Source: Streptomyces sp. NA04227 | Lineage (GTDB): Bacteria > Actinomycetota > Actinomycetes > Streptomycetales > Streptomycetaceae | Reading direction: 5' to 3' | Assembly: GCF_013364195.1 (NCBI RefSeq) | Contig: NZ_CP054918.1 | Span: 5,073,001 to 5,137,000, forward strand | Length of the DNA: 64,000 bases | Shown here: positions 9,444 to 18,756 of the stretch, piece after piece | Numbering within the stretch: the stretch's first letter is position 1 | Layout: every line of letters starts with the position of its first letter | Translations under genes and position numbers: made by a program | Notes under the pieces: model-generated | Told to the model about the DNA's origin: nothing | The model's database searches: none | The model's input: only the letters and a program-made list of their open reading frames with translations

Positions 9444-10757
9444 GTGCTCACCGCGTTCGCCCGGGCGTTCAAGACGCCCGACCTGCGCAAGAAGCTGCTG
9501 TTCACACTGGGCATCATTGTCCTGTACCGGGTCGGTACGCACGTACCCATTCCAGGTGTGGACTACCAGAACGTCCAGACCTGTATGGAGGACGCGAAGG
9601 CCAACAGCGGCCTCTTCGGTCTGGTCAACATGTTCAGTGGCGGCGCATTGCTGCAGATCACGATCTTCGCGCTGGGCATCATGCCGTACATCACGGCGAG
9701 CATCATCCTTCAGTTGCTGACCGTGGTGATCCCACGCCTGGAGGCCCTCAAGAAGGAGGGGCAGGCGGGTACCGCGAAGATCACGCAGTACACCCGTTAT
9801 CTGACGGTCGCGCTCGCGATCCTGCAGGGCACCGGCCTGGTGGCCACCGCCCGCAGTGGTCAGCTCTTCTCCGGTTGCCGCGTCGCCGGTGAGATCGTGC
9901 CGGACCAGTCGATCTTCGTGACCATCACCATGGTCATCACCATGACCGCGGGTACCGCGATGGTCATGTGGCTCGGTGAGCTCATCACCGACCGCGGTAT
10001 CGGCAACGGCATGTCCATCCTGATGTTCATCTCGATCGCCGCGACCTTCCCGAGCGCCCTGTGGGCCATCAAGGAGCAGGGCGATCTCGCGGGCGGCTGG
10101 ATCGAGTTCGGCACCGTGGTCCTGGTCGGCCTGGTCATGGTCGGCCTGGTGGTCTTCGTCGAGCAGGCCCAGCGCCGGATTCCGGTGCAGTACGCGAAGC
10201 GGATGATCGGCCGCAGGTCCTACGGCGGTACGTCCACCTACATCCCGTTGAAGGTGAATCAGGCGGGTGTGATTCCTGTCATCTTCGCCTCTTCGCTGCT
10301 CTACATCCCGGCTTTGATTTCTCAGTTCTCCAGCGAGGATTCGAGCTGGAAGCGGTGGATCGACCAGAACCTGACCCAGGGCGACCACCCGATTTACATC
10401 ACTATGTACTTCTTGTTGATCGTGTTCTTCGCCTTCTTCTATGTGGCGATCTCGTTCAACCCCGACGAAGTCGCGGACAACATGAAGAAGTATGGTGGCT
10501 TCATCCCGGGCATCCGGGCTGGCCGACCGACCGCTGAGTATCTGAGCTACGTACTCAACCGGATCACCTGGCCGGGTTCGCTGTATCTGGGCCTGATCGC
10601 TCTTGTGCCGACGATGGCGTTGGTTGGTTTCGGGGCAAACCAGAACTTCCCGTTCGGTGGGACGAGCATCCTGATCATCGTGGGTGTCGGTCTCGAGACG
10701 GTGAAGCAGATCGAGAGCCAGCTCCAGCAGCGCAATTACGAAGGGTTCCTCCGCTGA
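9444..10757 (+). CDS. secY: Preprotein translocase subunit SecY
   Basis: 437 residues from GTG 9444 with CAGGAGG upstream. SecY is the ten-helix protein-conducting channel of the inner membrane, partner of SecE, SecG and SecA. Visible signatures are the first transmembrane segment ([21 protein letters not shown]), the plug region after it, [15 protein letters not shown], the cytoplasmic loop [13 protein letters not shown] and the late motif [20 protein letters not shown]. Length is typical. It is separated from rplO by a terminator-like hairpin and overlaps adk by one base. Confidence 0.98.
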   Translation: MLTAFARAFKTPDLRKKLLFTLGIIVLYRVGTHVPIPGVDYQNVQTCMEDAKANSGLFGLVNMFSGGALLQITIFALGIMPYITASIILQLLTVVIPRLEALKKEGQAGTAKITQYTRYLTVALAILQGTGLVATARSGQLFSGCRVAGEIVPDQSIFVTITMVITMTAGTAMVMWLGELITDRGIGNGMSILMFISIAATFPSALWAIKEQGDLAGGWIEFGTVVLVGLVMVGLVVFVEQAQRRIPVQYAKRMIGRRSYGGTSTYIPLKVNQAGVIPVIFASSLLYIPALISQFSSEDSSWKRWIDQNLTQGDHPIYITMYFLLIVFFAFFYVAISFNPDEVADNMKKYGGFIPGIRAGRPTAEYLSYVLNRITWPGSLYLGLIALVPTMALVGFGANQNFPFGGTSILIIVGVGLETVKQIESQLQQRNYEGFLR

Positions 10758-11410
10758 TGCGTATCGTCCTCGTCGGGCCACCTGGCGCCGGTAAGGGAAC
10801 GCAGGCCGCGTTCCTCGCCAAGAACCTGTCGATTCCGCACATCTCCACGGGTGACCTTTTCCGCGCCAACATCAGCCAGGGCACCGAGCTCGGCAAGCAG
10901 GCCAAGGCCTTCATGGACGCCGGAAACCTGGTCCCGGACGAGGTCACCATCGGGATGGCCAAGGACCGCATGGAGCAGCCCGACGCCGAGAACGGCTTTC
11001 TGCTCGACGGCTTTCCGCGCAACGTCTCGCAGGCCGAGGCGCTGGACGAGACGCTGAAGACCGAGAGCATGAAGCTGGACGCGGTGCTCGACCTCGAGGT
11101 CCCCGAGGACGAGGTCGTCAAGCGCATCGCGGGACGCCGTATCTGCCGCAATGATTCCGCGCACGTCTTCCACGTCACGTACAGCGCGCCCAAGCAGGAA
11201 GGTGTCTGTGACACCTGCGGCGGCGAGCTCTACCAGCGTGACGACGACAGCGAGGACACCGTGCGCAAGCGGCTGGAGGTCTACCACACGCAGACCGAGC
11301 CGATCATCGACTACTACCGCGCGCAGGGCCTGGTCGTGACGATCTCCGCGCTCGGCAAGGTCGAAGAGGTCACCGAGCGCGCGATGGCCGCGCTCAAGCC
11401 CGGCGAGTGA
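10757..11410 (+). CDS. adk: Adenylate kinase
   Basis: 217 residues, long-form adenylate kinase (ATP + AMP to 2 ADP). The P-loop [15 protein letters not shown] is at residues 7-21, the AMP-binding HISTGDLFR and LLDGFPRN follow, and the lid has RRICRND and [14 protein letters not shown]. The lid keeps only part of a zinc-type cysteine set. The ATG overlaps the secY stop, so the two are very likely co-translated, a classic secY-adk-map arrangement. A hairpin follows at 11440-11477. Confidence 0.97.
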   Translation: MRIVLVGPPGAGKGTQAAFLAKNLSIPHISTGDLFRANISQGTELGKQAKAFMDAGNLVPDEVTIGMAKDRMEQPDAENGFLLDGFPRNVSQAEALDETLKTESMKLDAVLDLEVPEDEVVKRIAGRRICRNDSAHVFHVTYSAPKQEGVCDTCGGELYQRDDDSEDTVRKRLEVYHTQTEPIIDYYRAQGLVVTISALGKVEEVTERAMAALKPGE

Positions 11411-11439
11411 CGAGACGCACACAGCACGGAGAACGAGGG

Positions 11440-11477
11440 CGAAGGCCGCGAACCCGGTGACGGGGGAGCGGCCTTCG
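11440..11477 (+). terminator. Hairpin after adk
   Basis: CGAAGGCCGC (11440-11449) is complementary to GCGGCCTTCG (11468-11477), a 10-pair stem with an 18-base loop, 30 bases after the adk stop. Probable terminator or attenuator between adk and map. Confidence 0.55.
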
Positions 11478-11640
11478 TCGTGTGCGGGCACCGCGGGGCG
11501 GCCGACGCCCGTGGGCGGGCCCAGGCCGTGCGACGGTCGCCGCGGTCTCGGTGCACAATGGGTGGTTGCGGCGGTGAGCCGCGTACCGCGGGCCGTCCGG
11601 CCGCGGACCCCGTAGCGGAAGACGAAGAGGCGACGCCCCC

Positions 11641-12477
11641 ATGGTGGAGATCAAGACCCCCGAGCAGATCGCGAAAATGCGTGAGGCGGGGCTGGTCGTC
11701 GCCGAGATCCACCGCGCGACCCGTGCGGCCGCGGTGCCCGGGGCCAGTACGAAGGACCTCGACGACGCCGCGCGCAAGGTGATCGCCGAGCACGGCGCGA
11801 AGTCCAACTTCCTTGGCTACGGAGGCTTTCCGGCCACCATCTGCACCTCGGTGAACGAGGTCGTGGTGCACGGCATCCCGAGCGCGGAGGTCGTCCTCAA
11901 GGACGGGGACCTCATCTCCATCGACGCCGGGGCCATCGTGGAGGGCTGGCACGGCGACGCCGCCTTCACCGCCTTCGTCGGTGAGGGGCACGCGCCCGAG
12001 CTGGTCGAACTCTCCCGGGTCACCGAGGAGTCGATGTGGGCGGGCATCGCCGCGATGAAGACCGGCAACCGGCTGGTCGACATCTCCCGTGCGGTGGAGA
12101 CCTACATCCGCCGCCAGCCGCGTCCGGGCGGCGGCAAGTACGGGATCATCCAGGACTACGGCGGCCACGGCATCGGCAGCCAGATGCACATGGACCCGCA
12201 TCTGCTGAACTACGTGGAGCGCCGCCGCGGCCGCGGGCCCAAGCTGGTGCCCGGCATGTGCCTGGCCATCGAGCCGATGGTCTCCCTCGGCACCCCGAAG
12301 ACCCGGGTGCTCTCCGACGACTGGACGGTCGTCACCACCGACGACACCTGGTCCTCGCACTGGGAGCACTCGGTCGCGATCACCGAGGAGGGGCCGCTGG
12401 TGCTCACGGCGCCCGACTGCGGTCGCGAGCGGCTCGCACCGTACGGGGTCACGCCCGCGCCCGACCCCCTGGGCTGA
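11641..12477 (+). CDS. map: Methionine aminopeptidase, type I
   Basis: 278 residues. Removes the initiator methionine from nascent proteins. The pita-bread fold metal ligands are visible in VHGIPSAEVVLKDGDLISID (catalytic His and first Asp), DAGAIVEGWHGDAAF (second Asp), the QDYGGHGIGSQMH histidine, the CLAIEPM glutamate and the late HWEHSVAITEEG glutamate. The ATG is 230 bases after adk, beyond a hairpin, so it may have its own promoter; no clear one was found. Confidence 0.96.
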   Translation: MVEIKTPEQIAKMREAGLVVAEIHRATRAAAVPGASTKDLDDAARKVIAEHGAKSNFLGYGGFPATICTSVNEVVVHGIPSAEVVLKDGDLISIDAGAIVEGWHGDAAFTAFVGEGHAPELVELSRVTEESMWAGIAAMKTGNRLVDISRAVETYIRRQPRPGGGKYGIIQDYGGHGIGSQMHMDPHLLNYVERRRGRGPKLVPGMCLAIEPMVSLGTPKTRVLSDDWTVVTTDDTWSSHWEHSVAITEEGPLVLTAPDCGRERLAPYGVTPAPDPLG

Positions 12478-12534
12478 ACAGCGCGGTGGTTAACGATCTT
12501 GGGGGCCGGGCAGGCTTGCTCATTGCCCCCCGAT

Positions 12535-12564
12535 TTCGTTTTTCCTTCGGCACTGGCGTAGACT
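12535..12564 (+). promoter_or_regulatory. Possible promoter for infA
   Basis: TAGACT at 12559-12564 is a good Streptomyces -10 hexamer. TTCGTT at 12535-12540, 18 bases upstream, is a weak -35. It lies about 120 bases before infA, in the 208-base gap after map, so it could drive the infA-rpmJ-rpsM-rpsK-rpoA-rplQ group. Confidence 0.35.
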
Positions 12565-12685
12565 GACGCGTCGGCTTTCGTGTCCCCGCATGTCCTCATT
12601 CCGTACCAAGTGATCTCCATGATCGCCACGGAATGGGAGCGGGGTTGGCGGAGCCGATCAAGGTAGTCGATTCGAAGGGCGAAGC

Positions 12686-12907
12686 GTGGCCAAGAAGCAA
12701 GGTGCCATCGAGATCGAGGGCACTGTCGTCGAGTCTCTTCCGAACGCCATGTTCAAGGTCGAGCTCCAGAACGGCCACCAGGTCCTGGCACACATCAGCG
12801 GCAAGATGCGTATGCACTACATCCGTATCCTCCCTGACGACCGGGTCGTGGTGGAGCTGTCTCCGTACGACCTGACGCGTGGCCGGATCGTCTACCGGTA
12901 CAAGTAG
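12686..12907 (+). CDS. infA: Translation initiation factor IF-1
   Basis: 73 residues from GTG 12686 ([20 protein letters not shown]). A single S1-type OB fold with the family signature [21 protein letters not shown]-1 occupies the ribosomal A site during initiation. Exactly the usual length. It precedes rpmJ by 67 bases, the standard order in Gram-positive alpha-operon regions. Confidence 0.98.
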   Translation: MAKKQGAIEIEGTVVESLPNAMFKVELQNGHQVLAHISGKMRMHYIRILPDDRVVVELSPYDLTRGRIVYRYK

Positions 12908-12974
12908 ATCTTGCCCGCACTCCGCAGCCGGGAGGCTGGGGGGTGGTGGCACTGACCCGGAGAACCTCACACCC

Positions 12975-13088
12975 ATGAAGGTCAAGCCGAGCGTCAAGAA
13001 GATCTGCGACAAGTGCAGGGTGATTCGCCGTCACGGCCGAGTCATGATCATCTGCGACAACCCGAGGCACAAGCAGCGCCAGGGCTGA
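12975..13088 (+). CDS. rpmJ: 50S ribosomal protein L36, zinc form
   Basis: 37 residues ([20 protein letters not shown]...). Cys11, Cys14, Cys27 and His32 form the zinc site, so this is the zinc-binding type of L36. The gene is short but unmistakable, between infA and rpsM, with normal start spacing. Confidence 0.97.
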   Translation: MKVKPSVKKICDKCRVIRRHGRVMIICDNPRHKQRQG

Positions 13089-13245
13089 CGCAGGTCTGCA
13101 TTCGCAGAACTTCGCGCGACGCAAGCGATACGTACATACGCAGGGCCCGTCTAGTACTTCCATGGCTTCGGCCGTGAAGTGGCGGCACCCCCGGTCGGAG
13201 GCCGGGGACCCAGTTCGTACCCCCACCCGAGAGGTGATGGGGGCA

Positions 13246-13279
13246 CCTCCCGCTCGAGCGAAGCCGAGAGTGGGGGAGG
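13246..13279. repeat. Imperfect inverted repeat of a Streptomyces-type intergenic element
   Basis: CTCCCGCTCG and its partner CGAGAGTGGGGGAG flank AGCGAAGC in the 243-base gap between rpmJ and rpsM. From memory, closely similar sequences (a GGGGGCACCTCCCGCTCGAG core) recur between genes in many Streptomyces genomes. Counting copies in the full genome would settle whether this is a dispersed palindromic repeat. Confidence 0.5.
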
Positions 13280-13331
13280 CGAATGGGAGCGGTCCTGTGG
13301 AAGACCTCCGCGAATCAACTGGAGCCATTGA

Positions 13332-13712
13332 ATGGCACGCGTTTCCGGTGTCGACATCCCGCGCGACAAGCGTGTGGAGGTCGCCCTCACCTACGTGTTC
13401 GGCATCGGCCGGACCCTCTCGCAGCAGACGCTGGCCGAGACCGGCGTGAACCCCAACACCCGCGTTCGCGACCTCTCCGAGGAGGAGCTGGTCAAGATCC
13501 GCGAGTACGTGGACAACAACATCAAGACCGAGGGTGACCTCCGTCGTGAGGTTCAGGCCGACATCCGCCGCAAGGTCGAGATCGGCTGCTACCAGGGTCT
13601 GCGCCACCGCCGTGGCCTGCCCGTGCACGGTCAGCGCACCAGCACCAACGCCCGCACCCGCAAGGGCCCGCGTCGCGCCATCGCCGGCAAGAAGAAGCCG
13701 GGCAAGAAGTAG
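13332..13712 (+). CDS. rpsM: 30S ribosomal protein S13
   Basis: 126 residues. Begins [20 protein letters not shown], with the helix-hairpin region and the Lys/Arg-rich C-terminal tail [20 protein letters not shown] typical of S13. S13 contacts the P-site tRNA and L5 across the subunit interface. A 95-base gap separates it from rpsK. Confidence 0.98.
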   Translation: MARVSGVDIPRDKRVEVALTYVFGIGRTLSQQTLAETGVNPNTRVRDLSEEELVKIREYVDNNIKTEGDLRREVQADIRRKVEIGCYQGLRHRRGLPVHGQRTSTNARTRKGPRRAIAGKKKPGKK

Positions 13713-13807
13713 TCCTCAGCGGACACTGCGGATCTTGGGGGCGACTCCAGGGCCCGCATGCCAGCGGTCTTCGCTGTAGGACCGACCACCTCCCGTAGGA
13801 GTAAGAG

Positions 13808-14212
13808 ATGCCCCCCAAGGGACGTCAGGGCGCTGCCAAGAAGGTGCGCCGCAAGGAAAAGAAGAACGTCGCTCACGGCCACGCGCACATCAAGAGCACG
13901 TTCAACAACACCATCGTGTCGATCACGGACCCGACCGGCAACGTGATCTCCTGGGCCTCCGCCGGCCACGTCGGCTTCAAGGGCTCGCGCAAGTCGACTC
14001 CGTTCGCCGCGCAGATGGCCGCCGAGTCGGCCGCCCGCCGCGCGCAGGAGCACGGCATGCGCAAGGTGGACGTCTTCGTCAAGGGTCCCGGCTCCGGCCG
14101 TGAGACCGCGATCCGCTCCCTCCAGGCCACCGGCCTCGAGGTCGGCTCGATCCAGGACGTCACCCCCACCCCGCACAACGGCTGCCGTCCGCCGAAGCGT
14201 CGTCGCGTCTGA
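13808..14212 (+). CDS. rpsK: 30S ribosomal protein S11
   Basis: 134 residues. Core [20 protein letters not shown] and the C-terminal [18 protein letters not shown] are S11 signatures; the tail reaches the mRNA exit region. An oddity lies downstream: the last 39 nt including the stop are duplicated exactly 91 bp further on (14269-14307), which places the second copy in the +1 frame relative to rpsK. Confidence 0.98.
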   Translation: MPPKGRQGAAKKVRRKEKKNVAHGHAHIKSTFNNTIVSITDPTGNVISWASAGHVGFKGSRKSTPFAAQMAAESAARRAQEHGMRKVDVFVKGPGSGRETAIRSLQATGLEVGSIQDVTPTPHNGCRPPKRRRV

Positions 14213-14307
14213 CGCAGAGTCCCCGGCTCCGGCTGGGGGCGTGGGGGTTACTCCCCACATGTCGCAGTACGGCTGCCGTCCGCCGAAGCGTCGTCGCGTC
14301 TGACGCA
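14178..14307 (+). repeat. 39-nt direct repeat of the rpsK 3' end
   Basis: Bases 14178-14216 (the end of rpsK, its stop and four following bases) are identical to 14269-14307. The 52 bases between contain a GTGGGG/CCCCAC hairpin (14241-14258). The offset is 91 bp, so the second copy lies in the +1 frame. No other part of rpsK is repeated. It is either a local duplication scar or an assembly artefact. Confidence 0.9.
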
Positions 14308-14356
14308 CGGCCTCCGGCCGCTCCACGGCCGGGCTTGGCAGGATGTCTTCGGGTTT

Positions 14357-14391
14357 CGGGCGGTACGGGTCCTTGTGGTACGTACCGCCCG
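14357..14391 (+). terminator. Hairpin between rpsK and rpoA
   Basis: CGGGCGGTAC (14357-14366) pairs perfectly with GTACCGCCCG (14382-14391) around a 15-base loop, 87 bases before rpoA. It may be an attenuator within the operon or mark the 5' side of an rpoA promoter region. Confidence 0.5.
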
Positions 14392-14477
14392 TACCCTTGC
14401 AGTACCCGCGCGGTTCTCCGTGCGGACCGTCGGGCGTCAAATAGCGGGCGTCCACGACTGAAGGAACTGATTCACAC

Positions 14478-15500
14478 ATGCTGATCGCTCAGCGTCCCTC
14501 GTTGACCGAAGAGGTCGTCGACGAGTTCCGCTCCCGGTTCGTGATCGAGCCGCTGGAGCCGGGCTTCGGTTACACCCTCGGCAACTCCCTGCGCCGTACG
14601 CTCCTCTCCTCGATCCCGGGTGCGGCGGTCACGTCCATCCGTATCGACGGTGTCCTGCACGAGTTCACCACCGTGCCGGGCGTCAAGGAGGACGTCACCG
14701 ACCTGATCCTCAACATCAAGCAGCTGGTCGTCTCCTCGGAGCACGACGAGCCGGTCGTGATGTACCTGCGCAAGCAGGGCCCGGGTCTGGTCACCGCCGC
14801 CGACATCGCGCCCCCGGCCGGTGTCGAGGTGCACAACCCCGACCTCGTGCTCGCCACGCTGAACAGCAAGGGCAAGCTGGAGATGGAGCTGACCGTCGAG
14901 CGCGGTCGCGGCTACGTCTCCGCGGTGCAGAACAAGCAGGTGGGCCAGGAGATCGGCCGGATCCCGGTCGACTCGATCTACAGCCCGGTGCTCAAGGTCA
15001 CGTACAAGGTCGAGGCGACCCGTGTCGAGCAGCGCACCGACTTCGACAAGCTGATCGTCGACGTCGAGACCAAGCAGGCCATGCGTCCGCGCGACGCCAT
15101 GGCTTCGGCGGGCAAGACCCTGGTCGAGCTGTTCGGCCTGGCCCGCGAGCTCAACATCGACGCCGAGGGCATCGACATGGGTCCGTCCCCGACGGACGCC
15201 GCGCTCGCCGCCGATCTGGCGCTGCCGATCGAGGAGCTGGAACTCACCGTCCGCTCCTACAACTGCCTCAAGCGCGAGGGCATCCACTCCGTGGGTGAGC
15301 TCGTCGCCCGCTCCGAGGCCGACCTGCTCGACATCCGCAACTTCGGTGCGAAGTCGATCGACGAGGTCAAGGCGAAGCTGGCCGGCATGGGCCTGGCCCT
15401 CAAGGACAGCCCGCCCGGATTCGACCCGACCGCCGCCGCCGACGCCTTCGGCGCCGACGACGACGGCGACACCGGTTTCGTGGAGACCGAGCAGTACTGA
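14478..15500 (+). CDS. rpoA: DNA-directed RNA polymerase alpha subunit
   Basis: 340 residues. The N-terminal domain carries [20 protein letters not shown], the alpha dimerisation signature. The C-terminal domain has [20 protein letters not shown] and [19 protein letters not shown], the part that contacts UP elements and activators. The tail after residue 315 is acidic ([17 protein letters not shown]). Length is normal for actinobacteria. An 11-pair hairpin follows at 15509-15539, before rplQ. Confidence 0.98.
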   Translation: MLIAQRPSLTEEVVDEFRSRFVIEPLEPGFGYTLGNSLRRTLLSSIPGAAVTSIRIDGVLHEFTTVPGVKEDVTDLILNIKQLVVSSEHDEPVVMYLRKQGPGLVTAADIAPPAGVEVHNPDLVLATLNSKGKLEMELTVERGRGYVSAVQNKQVGQEIGRIPVDSIYSPVLKVTYKVEATRVEQRTDFDKLIVDVETKQAMRPRDAMASAGKTLVELFGLARELNIDAEGIDMGPSPTDAALAADLALPIEELELTVRSYNCLKREGIHSVGELVARSEADLLDIRNFGAKSIDEVKAKLAGMGLALKDSPPGFDPTAAADAFGADDDGDTGFVETEQY

Positions 15501-15508
15501 TCTTCCCT

Positions 15509-15539
15509 CTGCGGGGCACTCGGACCGGGTGCCCCGCAG
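15509..15539 (+). terminator. Hairpin between rpoA and rplQ
   Basis: CTGCGGGGCAC (15509-15519) is the exact complement of GTGCCCCGCAG (15529-15539), an 11-pair stem with a 9-base loop starting 9 bases after the rpoA stop. Probably a partial terminator that lowers rplQ expression relative to rpoA. Confidence 0.6.
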
Positions 15540-15654
15540 TGGCGCACAGACTTCCGGCACCTCACCGGGTGCTGGATCTCCGTCGGGCACACGCCCGCGC
15601 GGACACTGACACCGGTACCTGACACGGCCGGTGCAGATCTGAAGGAGTAACACC

Positions 15655-16158
15655 ATGCCGAAGCCCACCAAGGGTGCCCGTCTGGGCGGCGGCGCCGCGC
15701 ACGAGAAGCTGCTTCTCGCGAACCTCGCGAAGTCGCTGTTCGAGCACGGCCGCATCACCACCACCGAGGCGAAGGCCCGCCGTCTGCGGCCGTACGCCGA
15801 GCGTCTGGTGACCAAGGCGAAGAAGGGCGACCTTCACAACCGCCGTCAGGTCCTCCAGGTCATCACCGACAAGAGCATCGTGCACACGCTCTTCACGGAG
15901 ATCGGCCCGCGCTACGAGAACCGCCCGGGTGGCTACACCCGTATCACCAAGATCGGTAACCGCCGTGGCGACAACGCGCCCATGGCCGTCATCGAGCTGG
16001 TGGAGGCCCTCACCGTGCAGCAGAAGGCTGTCGGCGAGGCCGAGGCGGCGACCAAGCGCGCCGTCAAGGAAGACTCCCTCAAGAAGGACGAGGCTCCGGC
16101 CGCGGACCTGACGAAGGACGACGCCGAGGCTCCGGCCGAAGAGGCCAAGGACGCCTGA
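15655..16158 (+). CDS. rplQ: 50S ribosomal protein L17
   Basis: 167 residues. The first 125 or so are the L17 core ([39 protein letters not shown]). A Lys/Glu/Ala-rich tail of about 40 residues ending [11 protein letters not shown] extends it, an actinobacterial feature. GAAGGAG precedes the ATG. A strong hairpin right after the stop ends the operon. Confidence 0.97.
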   Translation: MPKPTKGARLGGGAAHEKLLLANLAKSLFEHGRITTTEAKARRLRPYAERLVTKAKKGDLHNRRQVLQVITDKSIVHTLFTEIGPRYENRPGGYTRITKIGNRRGDNAPMAVIELVEALTVQQKAVGEAEAATKRAVKEDSLKKDEAPAADLTKDDAEAPAEEAKDA

Positions 16159-16176
16159 GGTCCCTGAGCAGCAAGG

Positions 16177-16215
16177 CCGTGGGCCCGTACCTCCTCCGGG
16201 GGTGCGGGCCCGCGG
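16177..16215 (+). terminator. Terminator after rplQ
   Basis: A 15-base arm (16177-16191) pairs with 16201-16215, including two G-U pairs, leaving a 9-base loop and followed by TTTGT. It begins 19 bases after the rplQ stop and is the likely end of the rpoA-rplQ transcript. Confidence 0.7.
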
Positions 16216-16296
16216 TTTGTGCCGGGGGCGCCGGGGTGGCGTGGGTGGTGGCACCGGTTGGGGTGCCGGACAACGGTGGACAGGAGGCAGGGTCCG

Positions 16297-17157
16297 GTGT
16301 CGGACGAGGTGGAGCCCGGGTTCGTGCGGGTGCGGCTGGATCTTTCCTACGACGGGAAGGACTTCTCGGGCTGGGCGCGGCAGCGCGAGGGGCAGCGGAC
16401 CGTACAGGGCGAGATCGAGGACGCGCTGCGGGTGGTGACGCGCTCGGAGCGGTCGTACGAGCTGACCGTGGCCGGGCGTACCGACGCGGGCGTGCACGCG
16501 CGCGGGCAGGTGGCGCATGTGGACCTGCCGGTCGAGCTGTGGGAGGCGCACCGCGAGAAGCTGTTGAAGCGGCTTGCCGGGCGGCTGCCGAAGGACGTCC
16601 GGATCTGGCGCCTGAGCGAGGCCCCCGCGGGCTTCAACGCCCGGTTCTCGGCCGCCTGGCGCCGCTACGCCTACCGCGTCACCGACCACCCCGGCGGGGT
16701 CGACCCGCTGCTGCGCGGCCATGTGCTCTGGCACGACTGGCCGCTGGACGTCGCCGCCATGAACGAGGCCGCGCACGGGCTGCTCGGCGAGCACGACTTC
16801 GCGGCGTACTGCAAGCGGCGGGAGGGCGCGACGACCATCCGTACGCTCCAGGAGCTGAGCCTGGTGCGGGGCGCGGACGGGGTGGTCACGGCCACCGTGC
16901 GGGCCGACGCCTTCTGCCACAACATGGTCCGCTCCCTCATCGGTGCCCTGCTGTTCGTCGGCGACGGGCACCGTACGCCGGACTGGCCGGGCCAGGTACT
17001 GGCCGCCCGGGTGCGTGACTCGGCGGTGCACGTGGTGCGGCCGCACGGGCTCACCCTGGAGGAAGTCGGTTACCCCGCCGACGAGTTGCTCGCCGCGCGC
17101 AACGCGGAGGCGCGCAACCGGCGGACGCTGCCGGGGGCGGCCGGCGGGTGCTGCTGA
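16297..17157 (+). CDS. truA: tRNA pseudouridine(38-40) synthase TruA
   Basis: 286 residues from GTG 16297 ([20 protein letters not shown]). GGAGG about 10 bases upstream decides this start over the open frame to 16219. The catalytic aspartate is Asp63 in [29 protein letters not shown] and [13 protein letters not shown] are further family motifs. The enzyme makes pseudouridine at positions 38-40 of the anticodon stem. It commonly follows rplQ in actinobacteria. Confidence 0.96.
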   Translation: MSDEVEPGFVRVRLDLSYDGKDFSGWARQREGQRTVQGEIEDALRVVTRSERSYELTVAGRTDAGVHARGQVAHVDLPVELWEAHREKLLKRLAGRLPKDVRIWRLSEAPAGFNARFSAAWRRYAYRVTDHPGGVDPLLRGHVLWHDWPLDVAAMNEAAHGLLGEHDFAAYCKRREGATTIRTLQELSLVRGADGVVTATVRADAFCHNMVRSLIGALLFVGDGHRTPDWPGQVLAARVRDSAVHVVRPHGLTLEEVGYPADELLAARNAEARNRRTLPGAAGGCC

Positions 17158-17217
17158 GGGGCGCGTACGAGGCCTGGGGCGCCCGCAACGAGCTCTGAGG
17201 CGCCCGTACGGGCCCTG

Positions 17218-17246
17218 GGGCGCCGGGCGTGCGCGCCCCGGCGCCC
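17218..17246. terminator. Hairpin between convergent truA and the membrane-protein gene
   Basis: GGGCGCCGGG (17218-17227) pairs with CCCGGCGCCC (17237-17246), a 10-pair stem and 9-base loop in the 108-base gap between two convergent genes. Its position suits a bidirectional terminator. Confidence 0.6.
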
Positions 17247-17265
17247 GCGCGCGGGCTGGCGGGTG

Positions 17266-18381
17266 CTACCGCGGTTCCTGTGCCGCCGCCGAGGCCTGGG
17301 CCTCGCCGCGGCGGTTGATCTGGCGGCGGGTGAACTCGCGCAGGTCGTCGCTGAGCGTGTAGACGGCGCGGTCCTTCTTGGTGACGCTCTTGCCGCTGGT
17401 GAAGCCCGAGATGCTGAAGTAGGCGTACCGGCCGAGGGAGTTGGCGGTGGTGCGGCAGAAGCCGGTGCGGCAGTACGTGCCGACGGTCTTGTCGGTCAGC
17501 GAGACGATGTTGCCGCCGTCCGCCTGCTTCACGGCCTTGGCGGCCTGGGCCGCGGTGTCGAAGAGGGCGACGCCGATGGTGACCGAGACCTTGTCCTTGG
17601 TGTAGGCGGCGCGGATCAGGCGGGTGCACTTGTTCTTGGTGAGCACGCCGCCGAGGTCGCCCTTGGTGGCCTTGGCGCACTTGCGGGTGTCGTTGGTGGG
17701 GCCCTTCTTGTAGACCCGGTCGCCCATCGTCAGCTTGGTGCCGGGGAAGAGCGTGTTCGGGCCGATCGGGGCCTTGTCCTTCTTCGCGCTGGAGATGAAG
17801 TCCATCGGGTCCGGCGGCGGGGGCGGCGTGGTGGCCTCGAAGGAGGGGCCCGGCTTGCTGGTGTCGCTCGGGATGTCCGCGGTCGCGGGCAGGTCGGCGC
17901 TGGGCTTGTCGGAGGCCTCGCTGTCGCCGTTGGCCGAGACCACGGCGACGGCCACACCGACACCGATCAGCACGGTCGCCAGCGCCGCCGCGCCCGCCAT
18001 CAGCCACTTGCGCTTACGGGCCCGGGTCTCGGAGGCATCGGCGAGCGCACCCCAGTCCGGGGTTTGCCCGGTGCCGGGCTGGGGCCCCTGCTGTGCGTGC
18101 TGCTGGCCGTACGGCTGCTGCTGTCCGGGCGTCTGCTGCGGGTAGCCGTAGCCCTGCCCGCTCTGCCCGCTCTGACCGCCGCCGTTCTGCTGCTGGGGAT
18201 AGCCGTAGTCACCGCCCTGCTGCTGGGGGTAGCCGTATCCGCCCTGTTGCTGCGGGTAGCCGTAACCCTGGCCACCGCCCTGCTGGGGCTGGCCGTACTG
18301 CTGACCGCCCTGGCCCTGCTGCCCGCCCTGGCCACTCTGACCGCCCGAACCCCAGTGGGGTCCCCCCTGCCCTACGCTCAT
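17266..18381 (-). CDS. Single-pass membrane protein with Q/G/Y-rich N-terminus, function unknown
   Basis: 371 residues from ATG 18381 (MSVGQGGPHWGSGG); ATG 18390 is an alternative. Residues 1-107 are a low-complexity Gly/Gln/Tyr/Pro segment with YGYPQQQ repeated, presumably cytoplasmic. A basic stop (RARKRK) and one transmembrane helix at about 126-150 follow. Residues 151-195 are a Pro/Thr/Asp linker, and the remaining 175 residues form an extracytoplasmic domain with four cysteines (KC, NKC, YCRTGFC) that could form disulfides. I do not recognise the domain. It is transcribed towards truA, divergently from rplM. Confidence 0.8.
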   Translation of the reverse strand: MSVGQGGPHWGSGGQSGQGGQQGQGGQQYGQPQQGGGQGYGYPQQQGGYGYPQQQGGDYGYPQQQNGGGQSGQSGQGYGYPQQTPGQQQPYGQQHAQQGPQPGTGQTPDWGALADASETRARKRKWLMAGAAALATVLIGVGVAVAVVSANGDSEASDKPSADLPATADIPSDTSKPGPSFEATTPPPPPDPMDFISSAKKDKAPIGPNTLFPGTKLTMGDRVYKKGPTNDTRKCAKATKGDLGGVLTKNKCTRLIRAAYTKDKVSVTIGVALFDTAAQAAKAVKQADGGNIVSLTDKTVGTYCRTGFCRTTANSLGRYAYFSISGFTSGKSVTKKDRAVYTLSDDLREFTRRQINRRGEAQASAAAQEPR

Positions 18382-18756
18382 GGGGCGCATCCTAGGACGG
18401 GCCCGCGGGGAGCGGTGCGCGGGGCAGGTGTGGAAAGTGCGGGGGAGGGGCGAGGGGGCGGGAGACCGCCGGTTCGCGCCGGGGCGTGCGAGGGGCCGGG
18501 GCCGCGTTTTGACCCCTGTGGGTACGCGCGGGTATTCTGCTCTTTCGTTATGCGTTCTGGTTCGCTCAAACTCACGTGAGCAGACCGTTACGCCGGTCCA
18601 CCGGGCCGATGACCAGCGACCTGCAGGCGGTTTGCGTCGACCGCCGCGGTCATGGCTGTCGTGATCGTCCGTGGTGACCTCGAAACAGGACCCTGTCCCT
18701 GGCTCCCTCTCACGGAGTCGGTGGCATCCACCACAGAAGAAGCGAAGGCTACGACC
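18382..18756 (+). other. 375-base intergenic region upstream of rplM
   Basis: The region separates the divergent membrane-protein gene from rplM. It holds the rplM promoter (18509-18538) followed by about 210 bases of untranslated leader. GTG 18757 is taken as the rplM start because L13 homology begins there, although the frame is open back to 18652. No coding gene was seen in it. Confidence 0.6.
18509..18538 (+). promoter_or_regulatory. Promoter of rplM-rpsI
   Basis: TTGACC (18509-18514) and TATTCT (18533-18538) are separated by 18 bases, the best match to the vegetative sigma-70 type consensus in this part of the window. Transcription would start near 18545, giving a leader of about 210 nt before rplM. 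Confidence 0.65.

Noticed and set aside
8409..10781. 790-residue open frame on the minus strand opposite rpsE-secY
   Set aside because: Shadow of real plus-strand genes in GC-rich DNA; composition rich in Arg, Asp and His with no domain, and all plus-strand genes there are certain.
14100..14303. 67-codon open frame ending in the second copy of the rpsK tail, as a separate gene
   Set aside because: Its first half is the +1 frame of rpsK; only the repeated tail looks like protein. Kept as a repeat and a finding, not a gene.
18652..18756. N-terminal 35-residue extension of L13
   Set aside because: No homology to L13; the conserved protein begins at GTG 18757, so this is leader sequence.
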